Source: Mesostigma viride
Lineage: Eukaryota; Streptophyta; Mesostigmatophyceae; Mesostigmatales; Mesostigmataceae
Length of the DNA: 64,000 bases
NCBI GenBank assembly: GCA_009746045.1
Contig: RPFO01001952.1
Span: forward strand, 62,001 to 126,000
Reading direction: 5' to 3'
In this document: piece after piece, positions 1 through 9,477 of the stretch
How the letters are laid out: every line of letters starts with the position of its first letter
How positions within the stretch are numbered: position 1 is the first letter of the stretch
Position numbers and translations under genes: made by a program
Notes under the pieces: model-generated
What the model was told of the DNA's origin: nothing
The model's input: the letters and a program-made list of their open reading frames with translations, nothing else
Databases searched by the model: none

Positions 1-1
1 C

Positions 2-2790
2 GAAGACGGGACGACCGTGTCGCACCAAAACGCGTTCAACGTCATCAATGACCAGGATGTGCGAGTCCAGCTGCCCTACAACGTTACGAATGGCGACGCG
101 AGTGGAATCTGTAAGTTTACCTATCGCGACTACCACACGACCCAGGCGCGCACGGGGGAGAGCGTTGTGGACGGAGAGGTAGGATATCCATACTTTTCCG
201 ACTCTTTCTATGGTCTCGGCGGATCTCGATTTAACGGCCTCCCTCTCCGCGTGGAGTTGTTGTCTTTCGCCACGATTCGCGACGACAACCGCCGCCTTCC
301 ACTAACTGGGAGATCCTTCACCATCACGCGTACATACTCGCCACTGACGGACTGGCGAATGGGTCCGATTGACCCTGTGAACGCACTCTACTGGAGCACC
401 AATCCAACCACCGCTAATTGGGAGGTCGTAGAGGGAACGACCCTCAAACAGGGCATAAAGATGACGACCCCCTTCGCATACCAACGCAAACTCCCCATCA
501 GGTGGTACATGAATTCCACCCAGCTCACGCCGACCACTCCGACCATCGGCGGAGTCTCCCTCTCGCAAAACGGGGGACTGCGCGGGGAAGACGCCGTAAT
601 CACCGCGCCAGTCGCGGCAGATAGTAACAAGTATATGAACTACGAGATAGACGTCTACAACGACTCGACCCTCACCTCCTACACCACCCACAAAGGAGGG
701 GTGATGGTATGCGTTTCAAAAATGAGCCAACTGCACTCCGGCATCCGGACACCAAGTTCCTACATTTCATATCTAAATCCTGTAAAAATCGCGATCAACG
801 GCGTCTACGCGACCATGATGTGGGGTGGGGAAAGTCGTTGCCTCCTCTCACCGGTTTTCATCTGTTGGCGAACGGAGTATCTCAAGGGGCCTTGGATGGG
901 ACGTTGAAGACAACGACGTTTCAAAATCCATCCGAAGGCGATGATGTAGAACTCAGATACAGGATCGTAACCGTAAAGGACTCGCCAAACCTGTCAGGAG
1001 AGACCGTGGAGATAGACGGCCCCGCTACGACGCTCCATTCTCTAGAATCATTCTCGCGCCACTCCGTGACCACGCTGCAAGCAGAAGCTTCGAAATACTA
1101 CTTTGAAGGGTCTCCCGAAAAATTCTTTTTTGTAAAAACAGCCACTCCGGCACCAAGCAAATGTGTTGTTTTTTCAGAGCAGCTCATCGACGGCCCATTT
1201 CTATTGTGTTTTCGGCTATATTTGGGCAGCAACGATGCTTTCGTCTCGTTTGCAGAAAATACTATGTCTTTGACGAATAAATATCACCCGGCCACGACAG
1301 ATGCCCATCAGAATTGGAGAAATGCGGCTACGACGCATTGGGGTATGCTGGGTATCAATCTGCACCATAGTGACTATGCACTCGACCTGTTTGACAATCT
1401 GAAGTCGAAGGTTCGATACACGTTAAACTCATCATGGAGACAACAAAACAGCTACTGGGTGGCATTTCGAAGAAAATCGGATGGGAAGGTGGAGCGTTAT
1501 ATATCCAAAACAACTCCTCAAGAACTTAGTGACATGACTAAAATCTCAAACTCGTCCGGTATATTTACAACCACTCCTACAGACATTCTTGACCCGTACA
1601 TTCCGATGCCCCTCCGACCAGTCTTCCACTTGAGCGGAGAGTACCACGGCGCGTATGTCTGGCCAATCAAAGATGACCTACAAGACATAGAGTTCGACTC
1701 TCTAAAAACCAACAACCCATCCGGATCGTACACAGCCGTCGGAGACGTGTTGGAGCTGCGTCACAGGTCCACCTCGTCGAGGAATTGTAGCATTTTTGGC
1801 AAATATAGCGTCACAAAACCCGTACCGGGTGTGGCGGATACTTGGTTTAAGGAGCTAACACTCACGAATGAGAGTGTCATCCGCACGGTTGTTAAGTGTC
1901 CCGATGTTCAATACGGCGTGCAAATGAACCAATATACTGCCAAAATATATGGGATTCTACCAGCTCGTCAGTCGGTAAGGAAGTTTTATGTAAGACTTGG
2001 ATTTTCAAACACCAAGTTGAGCAATGATCCGTTGCTTATCAGCGTAGTCGTTGGAGAAGCGTGGACTGGCGGTTTTTCTACAACGACAATATCAAAATCC
2101 TCGTCGTACGTTGACATAACCTGTGATCATATTTCACTGGTTGATCCTCCAGTTACTGGTATGATCCATTTGGCGACCGTGACGTTCCAGGTATTAGATC
2201 CAACAGTATCTGGCCCGACCCCGCTTTTATTTGCTTCTAGCCTAAGCTACTATTATGGTTCAAGCCTGTCGTCAATTGGCGGCAATCACGGGATGGACGT
2301 GGCCCTGTATGAAGATGTCCGAGAAACTAGGCGTATATCGCACACGATATTGGAAGCAGATTCTTTGGTCGGTCTGAGGCAGCCCATATACGACTACCCG
2401 CTTCCGCAATTTTGGCACGGCGCCCCTGTGGCCGTGATGTCTTTCCACGACCCGGCCACACAATCGGAACTAACTCTTCCGACCGCGTTGACCAATATCC
2501 TTGTCAGGTTAACATTTGATAACAACCCACCAACGATTCTCGACATATCAAACCCATATCGCTTAACGGCTAGCGGCCTGTCCGTCTGGCCGGTAAACGT
2601 TATAATTGGCAGCAACTGGAATGTTGTTTCAGGATACGAGGAGGATGACGGGGTGTTTGAAATCGCATTGCGGATTCCTCGCATCACCACTGACACGTCA
2701 ACAAACATAGCACTCTCTACGGCGTTTTGCAAGTCGCGCGCTGGAAAAATGGCCGTGTCGACTAACAAGACCCTCACTTGGACGTTATAA
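2..2790 (+). CDS. Large virion-type protein, 5'-partial and frameshifted
   Basis: I do not recognise a family. The reading frame is open from the window edge (codons start at base 2), so the true start lies to the left. It runs to a TGA at 905-907. A second frame, open from before 709 to the TAA at 2790, carries the rest, about 690 residues rich in Ser, Thr, Val and Tyr with a beta-strand-like pattern and no membrane segment. The two frames overlap at about 700-907. Protein-like sequence moves from the first frame to the second near 825-840, so I read this as one gene of over 900 codons with a single frameshift. It sits directly upstream of the capsid-gene cluster on the same strand, which suggests a structural or host-contact protein. 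The frameshift may be decay of an endogenous virus or a sequence error. Confidence 0.55.
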
Positions 2791-2793
2791 AAA

Positions 2794-2797
2794 TCTA
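2794..2797 (+). promoter_or_regulatory. TCTA motif in AT-rich gap, candidate viral promoter element
   Basis: A TCTA tetramer sits in an AT-rich 22-base gap, 16 bases before the ATG at 2813. The same arrangement recurs before three other genes of the cluster (6084, 6276, 8029). A TCTA late-promoter motif is known from CroV and mavirus; its use here is only inferred. Confidence 0.3.
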
Positions 2798-2812
2798 TGA
2801 TTATATGCAGAA

Positions 2813-3316
2813 ATGGCAAGGCGTCAGAAATCAGCACGGCGCCGTCCTTCAAGTAAAAGGGGAAAACCGAAGCGTAAGGTCGCACCCCAGTCGCAGGTGA
2901 CCGCTTCATCGACCAACACCATTGTCATCCACAGCGCGCCGGTCCGAAGAGCGGTGAACAAAGGGAAGGTCGCAGAGGCGCGAGGGTTCAAGGATGCCCT
3001 TCTCATGGCGTCAGTGATGGCGAACTCTAGACCGGTCGCGTACCCCCCATTGTCCGCGTATGCCCAACCGGCCCCTGTCGCGCCGGCTCCCGAACCGGTT
3101 GTCGTCGATGAAGCAGTGGCGGCACCCCCGGAGCCTGCGGGTGTACCTGTCGGGAAACGAGTCCAGGTGGGAGGCGCGAGGTGGAAATGCCCACAACCCG
3201 GGTGTAAGAGCACGTTCGCAAACGAAAAAAACCTCCTGCTGCATCTCAGGAGGGTCCACAACACGGTCGTGGGAATTCCAAAAGAAGGCGCTGAAAAAAA
3301 TCTCACAGAAGAGTAA
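2813..3316 (+). CDS. Basic C2H2 zinc-finger virion-type protein
   Basis: A 167-residue protein. The first 25 residues are almost all Arg, Lys, Ser and Pro, as in DNA-condensing core proteins. The middle (about 85-110) is an Ala/Pro/Val-rich linker. Residues about 124-150 form one classical zinc finger, C-x4-C-x12-H-x4-H, with the usual hydrophobic Phe and Leu. Basic tail plus finger suggests DNA binding or packaging within the virion, but the exact role is unknown. It lies 22 bases after the large upstream gene and two bases before the next small frame, typical of a compact viral gene block. The start is the first ATG after an AT-rich gap. Confidence 0.6.
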   Translation: MARRQKSARRRPSSKRGKPKRKVAPQSQVTASSTNTIVIHSAPVRRAVNKGKVAEARGFKDALLMASVMANSRPVAYPPLSAYAQPAPVAPAPEPVVVDEAVAAPPEPAGVPVGKRVQVGGARWKCPQPGCKSTFANEKNLLLHLRRVHNTVVGIPKEGAEKNLTEE

Positions 3317-3318
3317 AC

Positions 3319-3465
3319 ATGAGCAGCCCGCTGTTCACTGACGCCGAGATGCTCGAGATCTCTCAATGGATGACCCTCCATCCAAATGTCCCGCGAGAGT
3401 TCATTGAGGCAGCCATGCTCTACTGTAAGAAGAAGCCACTCACAGGGAAGACAAGCGCGCCATGA
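3319..3465 (+). CDS. Small viral ORF, 48 aa
   Basis: The frame begins with ATG AGC AGC CCG two bases after the stop of the zinc-finger gene and ends in TGA, overlapping the ATG at 3462 as ATGA. It encodes 48 residues, mildly acidic at the N-terminus and Lys-rich near the C-terminus, with a helix-like middle. I do not recognise it. Tight packing on both sides and an unbroken frame are the reasons to list it. The frame opened by the ATG at 3462 runs 66 codons to 3662 (acidic first half) and may be a decayed N-terminal piece of the next gene. Confidence 0.4.
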   Translation: MSSPLFTDAEMLEISQWMTLHPNVPREFIEAAMLYCKKKPLTGKTSAP

Positions 3466-3555
3466 AAAGGGCATCGGCGAAAATTGAGGAAGGCGTCGTC
3501 AAGGTTTTTGGGACAAACGAAATTACTTCTGAGCTATTGTCAGAAGAAGTGGCCG

Positions 3556-4419
3556 ATGAAGGAGTTCATCCAGGAAACGCTGACACTCACTCTTCGCACG
3601 GAGAACCGAACTCGCGGGACGCTAGTGGATCCGGTATGGGACATCCCGGCGGGACTCCTTGACGATTATCACGACGTCGGGCTTACCCTCATGACCATCC
3701 CGTTTGAACAGACTCACATCAGCGAAGGAAACCGATACTTCACTGTCCGTTTGTCTGGCAGCGAGTCCCCTACGAAGGTGACCTTGCCGCTCGGCTCGTA
3801 CACGACTATCGAAAACCGAAAAAACATAGAGGAAGCTTTGAAGGCGGTAGATCCTGGGTTCTCGGTCACGTACAACAGGGCGACTAGTCTTTTTACCGTG
3901 ACAAATGCCACCGAGTTCTCTGTCGCGGTGGATGAGCCCACGGGCCGGGTGTTGGGGCTCATGGAAGGATCATATCCTTTCACAGGTGTCCTCGCTAGCA
4001 ACCGGCCAGCAACGAATGGGAGACTGAGAATGGTGTATGTATACAGCGACATCGTTCGAGGAAACGTGATATCATCGTCGACAGGCACGGGATATGGAGG
4101 CCTTTTGGCCGTCTGTCCCAACATGTCGCAGTTCTTAGAACCCATTGTTTGGCAGGCAGCGACCCCTTTGTGGCAGCATCTCAAGGACTCTCCCAGCAAC
4201 ATCACGATCCGACTGCTCGACGAGGACGACGCTCCTATAACTGTCTACTCGGATTGGGCTCTTCAGCTCTCCTTCCGCATAAGCCCTCAGAAGGCGATGG
4301 GAATAGAGGCGAGGAAGATCGGGAGCGTTTTGAAGTATATGGCCCTTGACAGGACCGTCCAGCCACAAACCAGATTTATTTCTCAGCCATCTAGTACTAT
4401 CGAGGACGATGAAAGTTAA
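3556..4419 (+). CDS. Putative minor capsid / penton-like protein of a polinton-like virus
   Basis: The frame is open from an ATG at 3484, but the segment before 3556 looks unlike the rest. I prefer the ATG at 3556, giving 287 residues that start with MKEFIQETL. The protein is beta-rich. It has a stretch on the pattern 'LPLGSYTT...I..AL....PGFSVTYN...LFTVTN...F.V' followed by 'GRVLGL', a pattern I associate with minor structural proteins of polinton- and adintovirus-like elements (from memory, not a search). It lies two genes before the major capsid protein and overlaps the next gene by 11 bases. A role at capsid vertices is inference. Another virion surface protein is the alternative. Confidence 0.45.
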   Translation: MKEFIQETLTLTLRTENRTRGTLVDPVWDIPAGLLDDYHDVGLTLMTIPFEQTHISEGNRYFTVRLSGSESPTKVTLPLGSYTTIENRKNIEEALKAVDPGFSVTYNRATSLFTVTNATEFSVAVDEPTGRVLGLMEGSYPFTGVLASNRPATNGRLRMVYVYSDIVRGNVISSSTGTGYGGLLAVCPNMSQFLEPIVWQAATPLWQHLKDSPSNITIRLLDEDDAPITVYSDWALQLSFRISPQKAMGIEARKIGSVLKYMALDRTVQPQTRFISQPSSTIEDDES

Positions 4420-4765
4420 TTTTGGAGCAATCGGAAACGTGGCTAGACGCGTGGGAGAGTTTGCCGGCAACGCTATCAAGAGGGTCGGCGACGGGGCGGC
4501 CATCGTGTCAGCTGTCAAGAAAGCCGGGCACGTCGCTGGCGAAGTCATCTCAAAAATTGGCGACGGGGCGCGGGCTGCCAAACAGGCGGCGGGCATTGTC
4601 GATTCCGCGCTCGGACACATCCCATCCAACATGATCGCGAAGAGTACGCTGCTCGGGAAAGCGTACTCGGTCGCAAACACTGGTCTGAGCGCCTTGTCCA
4701 ACCTCGAAAGACGGGTTGATGGAGCGAAGGTAAAAAATCCCATACTCGGCCAGCTTCTTCAGTAA
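4409..4765 (+). CDS. Ala/Gly/Lys-rich amphipathic protein, pVI/pX-like candidate
   Basis: A 118-residue protein whose ATG overlaps the end of the previous gene by 11 bases. It is rich in Ala, Gly, Lys and Ile and reads as successive amphipathic helices (start MKVNFGAIGNVARRVGEF, then repeated 'GDGA' and 'AIKR'-type turns). It contains no Cys or Trp. Small Gly/Ala-rich amphipathic proteins next to the major capsid gene are common in adenovirus, adintovirus and polinton-type genomes, where they act in membrane disruption or inside the capsid. That role is inferred from composition and position only. Confidence 0.45.
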   Translation: MKVNFGAIGNVARRVGEFAGNAIKRVGDGAAIVSAVKKAGHVAGEVISKIGDGARAAKQAAGIVDSALGHIPSNMIAKSTLLGKAYSVANTGLSALSNLERRVDGAKVKNPILGQLLQ

Positions 4766-4780
4766 AAATATCTCATTCGA

Positions 4781-6088
4781 ATGTATACACAATCTATGGC
4801 TTCGGACAATTCCTGGTACTCGCGCGCTATCCCCAAGTCCATGCAATACCTCGTGAAGGCGCTGGGTCAGCACACGACTCAACGAGTCCATCTCAGCACC
4901 CTCTCAGCAAGCGACGGCATCAAACAAGGGTCTGTGGTCGCGGTCCGCCTCCCCACGTCCGGGTTCGTGGACTTGCACTCCTTCGCAATGTTTTTCACGG
5001 GGACCCCCACGACCACGGCGGGGTTCGCAAAGTTCCCCGCGTACACGTCCTCCATCATCAGGCGCCTCGAGGTACTGGCAGGAGGTCAGACCGTCGACAG
5101 CATCAACGACTACTCCCAGCTGTTCCATACGCTGCTCTCGGTGCACGGCGGTGTCGAGTACAATCTCGCGCAGGCTCCCGCTGGTTGGTCGAAGAATAAC
5201 AACATCGTCATTGCTGATGCGGCTGGCGCTCTCACAAACAACGTGAAGGCAAACACCGCAGTGGACGGCGTCATTGACCACTTTTTGGGATTCCTGAGTG
5301 GCGAGCCTCGGATCGTGGATCTGAGTCTCTTCCCCCCCATCGAGATCCGAATCACACTCATGGACGGAGGGGTGATGCTTCCTAGCGTGGCGCAAGCAGC
5401 TGCAGCTGGTGGCATCGTGGCCGTTCCAGCAGCGACAGGTGTTGGTTTCGAACTGAGCAACATCCACTTTAGCATCGACACGTACAGGTTCCAAGAAGAT
5501 ATCGTGGGCCAGATTTTCTCGTCCAGGCTTGCCGAGGGTGGAACTCTCTCCTTCAAGTGGCGGACGTGGCAGTCCACCAAACAGTCGCTCGGGACTCGCA
5601 CTCCCTATGCCATCAAGGCGTCGCTGTCTTCCGCGTCCGCCAGCAAACTCCTGGCGATTCAGGTTGCTGCCGGCGCGGACGTGACCAACGCATCTGGCAA
5701 TACGATGTTCAATCACATCGCGGATGGTATGACTTCCTACCAATACGACATCAACGGATCCAACCTAGCGCCTGGATACCGTACGAACGCAACGGAGGCG
5801 TGGATCAATCTGTTGTCCGCGTTCGGTGACCAAGGGAATGTTTTGTCCTGTGTCCGTGAGGGCATGACTCCTACCACGTGGCTAAACAACAACTTCACGA
5901 TGGCGTGTCACCTTAATATGCCGTGTGCCGGTCCAGAGTACATGAGCGGCCTTGACCTTCGTGGCACGGCATCGGTGGTCACGCTGCGAGTCGAGAAGGG
6001 AGCAACGGACTGCATTTCCTACATCTTCACGGAATGCGAATCAAAGATGGACATCGCTGCAGGCAGGCAGGCAGCCGTGTACCTCTAA
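4781..6088 (+). CDS. Major capsid protein, polinton-like virus type
   Basis: A 435-residue protein that would form the virion shell. Near residues 40-110 it carries a pattern I know from PLV capsid proteins: 'VAVRLPTSGFVDL' then 'TSSIIRRLEVLAGGQ.V..INDY..L...L', that is a first jelly-roll strand set followed by the loop with 'I.RLEV..GGQ.V'. The middle (about 195-260) and C-terminal half continue as beta-rich sequence, consistent with a double jelly roll. The length fits PLV capsid proteins. The ATG at 4781 follows the previous stop after 15 AT-rich bases; a second ATG lies at 4796. The frame is intact. An alternative within the same superfamily is a virophage-like capsid. A structure prediction would settle this. 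Confidence 0.75.
   Translation: MYTQSMASDNSWYSRAIPKSMQYLVKALGQHTTQRVHLSTLSASDGIKQGSVVAVRLPTSGFVDLHSFAMFFTGTPTTTAGFAKFPAYTSSIIRRLEVLAGGQTVDSINDYSQLFHTLLSVHGGVEYNLAQAPAGWSKNNNIVIADAAGALTNNVKANTAVDGVIDHFLGFLSGEPRIVDLSLFPPIEIRITLMDGGVMLPSVAQAAAAGGIVAVPAATGVGFELSNIHFSIDTYRFQEDIVGQIFSSRLAEGGTLSFKWRTWQSTKQSLGTRTPYAIKASLSSASASKLLAIQVAAGADVTNASGNTMFNHIADGMTSYQYDINGSNLAPGYRTNATEAWINLLSAFGDQGNVLSCVREGMTPTTWLNNNFTMACHLNMPCAGPEYMSGLDLRGTASVVTLRVEKGATDCISYIFTECESKMDIAAGRQAAVYL
6084..6087 (+). promoter_or_regulatory. TCTA motif, candidate viral promoter element
   Basis: TCTA overlaps the stop of the capsid gene and is followed by an AT-rich run (AAAAAATATATAC). It lies 30 bases before the ATG at 6117. See the TCTA entry at 2794. 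Confidence 0.3.
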
Positions 6089-6116
6089 AAAATATATACG
6101 TGTGTAATGACAAACG

Positions 6117-6287
6117 ATGGACTACTTTCGAGACCCTAGCATCACAGCTAATCCGTTTAACAGGTTGAAGTTGATTTTTGACATTCCTGAAATGGCAGAT
6201 TCTGGTCTGTCCATGACAATGCCAGCTAGACGAGCATTGCCCCTTCTCCCCACCTTCAAGTATCCGCTACCAAACTCTAAAAAATAA
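6117..6287 (+). CDS. Small viral ORF, 56 aa
   Basis: An ATG GAC frame of 56 residues in the short gap between the capsid gene and the adhesin. It starts MDYFRDPSITANPF, contains a Met-rich middle and an Arg/Pro/Leu-rich C-terminus, and ends with Lys-Lys. An earlier ATG at 6107 is closed after ten codons. No family recognised. The unbroken frame, the AT-rich leader and the fit into an otherwise packed block support it as a gene, but it is short enough to be chance. Confidence 0.35.
   Translation: MDYFRDPSITANPFNRLKLIFDIPEMADSGLSMTMPARRALPLLPTFKYPLPNSKK
6276..6279 (+). promoter_or_regulatory. TCTA motif, candidate viral promoter element
   Basis: TCTA followed by AAAAAATAATG, 35 bases before the ATG at 6314. 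This repeats the 'CTCTAAAAAATA' string seen at 6083. See the entry at 2794. Confidence 0.3.
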
Positions 6288-6313
6288 TGTGACGATGATA
6301 TTATATTAGCTCC

Positions 6314-8007
6314 ATGTCGTTTGATTATGGTATTTGTCCTGCTTTGATTCGCAAGAAGCGCAAACCGGCAAGGACAGCGCCGTCAATCACGTTAACAACT
6401 ACACACGGACTGTATCCTAGCGCGGTACCGATTACAATGACAGCAGCATTCAGCGAAACAGTCACCGGGTTCACCTTGGGTGATATCGTTGTCATAAATG
6501 GTACTGCATCTGGTTTAACGGGTAGCGGCGCCTCTTACACATTCTCTGTGACTCCAGCTGTAGCTTATTCACTGACAACAGTCACTGTTGGAGGAACGCA
6601 GCAAGCAGCGTGCTAGGAACCGGCAACACCGCAGCAACTCCGTTAGTCTTCACGTATTCGCCACCTCCAACGGTAACCCTCGCGACGACCGCGGGCTTGA
6701 CGCCATCCTCATCACCCGTGGACGTGACAGCCACGTTCAGCAGGTCGGTGACGGGGTTCGCGTTGGGCGACATCACCGTGACCAACGGGACCGCCGCCAA
6801 CCTGACCGGAAGTGGGGCGTCGTACGCCTTCCAAGTGACGCCAACCATCGCCAATTCTTCAACGAACGTCAGCGTGGGCGCGGGCACTGTTGTGGACGCA
6901 TCGACAGGGAACGCCAACGCGGCATCTAACACACTGTCGTTCACGTACTCGGCAAATCCGTCGGTGACTCTTGTGTCCGGAACCCCGACGGGTGCCGTTT
7001 ACCCAGTCACGGCCACTTTTAGCACGTCGGTCGCCGGGTTCGCGTTGGGCGACATCACCGTAACCAACGGAACCGCGTCCAACTTGTTGGGAAGTGGCGC
7101 CACGTACACGTTCGATGTGACCCCTACCATGTCTGACTTCGTGACGACGGTAAGCATGGGCGCGGGCACCGTGACGAGCGCGACGTCAGGGCTAGGAAAC
7201 ACAGCATCGAACGCGTTGTCGTTCACGTACAATTACAACCCGGCAACGGACCCCGCGCTGTTCGCGTGGTACGATCCGTCCGACAGCGCCACGGTGTTCA
7301 GCAACACGTCGGGCACAACCCAGCAAAACACGGCGGGCGGGAACGTGATGCGCGTGAACGACAAAGGGCCGAACGGGTACCACGTGACGCAGGCAACTTC
7401 CGCCAAGTGCCCGACACTGGATACGGCGGAGCTGAACTCGAAACGGTCCCTCCGGTTTATTAACTCGCGGTCTGGTTTGTTAGAGTCCGTGAACAATTTT
7501 TGGAATGCGGTCGGGGTAAGTGCGAGTGTTTTTATAGTCGCCAAACAGCTAGCGACTGCAACGTATCCATTGTTGGGAGATGTGACAGGTATCCGAGGAT
7601 ATATGCTTGGATCGTCGAACGGCATTTGTTACCTCATGTCTTATCAATCAGAGGTACAGACCGTTCTCCTCTTTACTCCAAACAGTGTGCGCGACACCGT
7701 CAGCAACAGGGATCAGTTCTTTGACAATAAGGCACACGTCCTGGCGCTTTCATGCAACAGCAGTACAAACGCCTTTATCACCCGCTTTGACGGACGAGCT
7801 GGCTATGACAGAGTGGGATCGGACCCTACAACTGGTTCGGGAAATCTCGCTATTGGAGGAGACGCGTCCAACGCGAGTCGTGCTTTTGATGGGTGGATTG
7901 GCGAGATCCTTATCTACAACACCGCCAAGACGTCAGCGGAACTTGAACGGATCCGCGGGTATCTTGTTGCCAAGTGGGGCACTCCCGCCGCCATCCCAGC
8001 ATATTGA
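6314..8007 (+). CDS. Fibre/adhesin-like protein: three Ig-like repeats plus LamG-like domain, frameshifted
   Basis: The first frame (6314-6616) has a basic N-terminus and one Ig-like repeat. The second (open from about 6610 to 8007) has two more repeats and a C-terminal domain. The three repeats share the pattern 'V..TATFS..V.GF.LGDI.V.NGTA..L.GSGA.Y.F.VTP', which matches bacterial Ig-like (Big_12-type) domains. After residue about 210 of the second frame comes a domain with 'ALFAWYDPSDS', 'VFIVAKQL' and 'GWIGEILIYNT', typical of concanavalin/LamG-like sugar-binding folds. I infer a virion fibre that contacts the host. The frames join at about 6600-6612, where a one-base change would fuse them; without it the product is truncated. 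Confidence 0.6.
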
Positions 8008-8028
8008 AGCTGTGGATCAACTATTATC

Positions 8029-8032
8029 TCTA
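8029..8032 (+). promoter_or_regulatory. TCTA motif, candidate viral promoter element
   Basis: TCTA inside ATTATCTCTAATAAGATG, 18 bases before the ATG at 8050. See the entry at 2794. Confidence 0.3.
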
Positions 8033-8049
8033 ATAAGATGTAATAAACT

Positions 8050-8559
8050 ATGGAATACCCCACCTATTACCAAATAGTGCTAGATTCCAATGCCTCTGAA
8101 AACATGATTGACTCCACCACCGGGTTACGTCAATTTAGAATCAAACCAGACCCGAGGGCGCCCATCATTGACAGTACATGGCGTGGTGGTGTGCATTATG
8201 CCTACGTTGACGCAGTACCTTTTGATGAGGACCATGCTATTGTCGGGCTTGTTTCCACGAGTTTCTCCGGTGGTGAGCATAACCAACAGGATTGCATTGT
8301 TTTATGCACAGAGACTGTCATGGGTGGATCAGACGGGGACATCTTTTCTTACGCCATGATCAACGAACACGCGTTTTTTAACCTAAAGAACCCACACCTG
8401 TTTAGAAACGGAGGACATATTACGGTAGGAGCGTCGTACATTGACAGACTTGACGTAAACGAGACTCAATTCCCCCCGTTGCAGACGGACGGTTTTTTGT
8501 GCATCCTACGTTTTGAAAAGATTCGCGGGTTCAATAAGTGCAATTGTCATGGCAAGTAA
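8050..8559 (+). CDS. Unrecognised viral protein, 169 aa
   Basis: An intact 169-residue frame, mostly beta-strand-like, acidic overall, with a Cys-containing tail (CNCHGK). The N-terminal 35 residues (a strand, then 'MIDSTTGLRQFRIKP') are laid out like small beta-sandwich structural proteins of related elements, but I cannot name a family. It follows the adhesin after 42 AT-rich bases and overlaps the next gene by 11 bases. It probably belongs to the virion module. No frame damage is seen. Confidence 0.4.
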   Translation: MEYPTYYQIVLDSNASENMIDSTTGLRQFRIKPDPRAPIIDSTWRGGVHYAYVDAVPFDEDHAIVGLVSTSFSGGEHNQQDCIVLCTETVMGGSDGDIFSYAMINEHAFFNLKNPHLFRNGGHITVGASYIDRLDVNETQFPPLQTDGFLCILRFEKIRGFNKCNCHGK

Positions 8560-8752
8560 TTTCTGCGCATCATATATGGGTGGTTGCTTCGGAAAATTCA
8601 CTCTCGTGGACACTCTAGAATCTTCGTTCAGGCGCTTGACAAGTGACCCAGTTGATTACTCGCACGCTTACGAGTCTTTTTACCTAAATTCACGTCCCAG
8701 AACTCGCCACGTGGTAGAGGCCACCTTAGACTTGCATCGCTCCGAAATTTAG
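8549..8752 (+). CDS. Small viral ORF, 67 aa
   Basis: A 67-residue frame starting MASNFCASYMGGCFGKF, with its ATG inside the last codons of the previous gene (ATGGCAAGTAA, 11-base overlap). The frame is also open upstream to 8513. The N-terminus has two Cys and is small-residue rich; the C-terminus is charged. No family recognised. The same 11-base overlap is seen at 4409-4419, which supports translation as a coupled small gene. Confidence 0.35.
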   Translation: MASNFCASYMGGCFGKFTLVDTLESSFRRLTSDPVDYSHAYESFYLNSRPRTRHVVEATLDLHRSEI

Positions 8753-8901
8753 CCAAGTTCGACACTTGTACAAGTCCAGCCACCTTCGCGTCCTGTCCAG
8801 GCCGTGCCAGCAGACGTAACGGACCTTGGCACATTGTGCACAAATAGGCAAAATCACGTGCAAGTCACGCATCTCACGTTGCAAGCTCTCTGCCGGTAGC
8901 C

Positions 8902-9477
8902 ATGGCTTCCCGAAACGCAGGGCCTTGCGAGAAAGCGCTGGCAATGCTTGGAAAAATCCTCGATGGTCTCGAGGACGGCCAGACAAAGATATCTGACCAG
9001 CTCGCACACCTGACGCACAAGGTCTCCCTTCTTTCCGGAAACGAAGGTGCTGTTGGAGGCACCGGACCTACCTGCGAGGTCTTCAAGATTCACGACGCCG
9101 GATATGACGATGTCGACCGCAAGACGCCAAAAATTTGCGTCGAGTGGGTCTACGAGAAGAATGCGGCAAAGCCGAGGAAGGTCGAGGACCGCTGCGAGTG
9201 GATTCGCCTCGACCAAGCCGACGGGTGCGTTAAGATGGTTGACGATTTCCTCAATGGCTTCTCCAAGTCCAAGCGCCAGCCAGGCATTTCCCCCATTGCG
9301 CTCTACAGGGCATGGGAGGAGGTAAAGAAGGGTTTCGAGGACGCAAAGACCGCCACTTCCAATGGCAGGAAGAGGAGCCGCGAGGAAGCGTCAAGCTCCC
9401 ACGGCCATGTCTACAAGAGGAAGACCGGCTCGAACGTTGTGAAGAGCCAGACTGGAAACTCCAAGGACAAGGAGTAG
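8902..9477 (+). CDS. Unrecognised protein with Lys/Arg/Ser-rich tail, 191 aa
   Basis: An intact 191-residue frame. Residues about 8-45 look helical (possible short coiled coil), about 60-105 mixed with several Cys and Trp, and the last 45 residues are Lys/Arg/Ser-rich with a nuclear-localisation-like cluster (GRKRSREEA). I do not recognise a family. It is the last frame of the virus-type block, 149 bases after the previous gene, and its GC content looks a little higher than its neighbours. A DNA-binding or regulatory role is possible but not shown. Confidence 0.4.
   Translation: MASRNAGPCEKALAMLGKILDGLEDGQTKISDQLAHLTHKVSLLSGNEGAVGGTGPTCEVFKIHDAGYDDVDRKTPKICVEWVYEKNAAKPRKVEDRCEWIRLDQADGCVKMVDDFLNGFSKSKRQPGISPIALYRAWEEVKKGFEDAKTATSNGRKRSREEASSSHGHVYKRKTGSNVVKSQTGNSKDKE

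Noticed and set aside
302-691. Minus-strand frames in the viral block
   Set aside because: Shadows of the plus-strand structural genes; all supported viral genes run on the plus strand.
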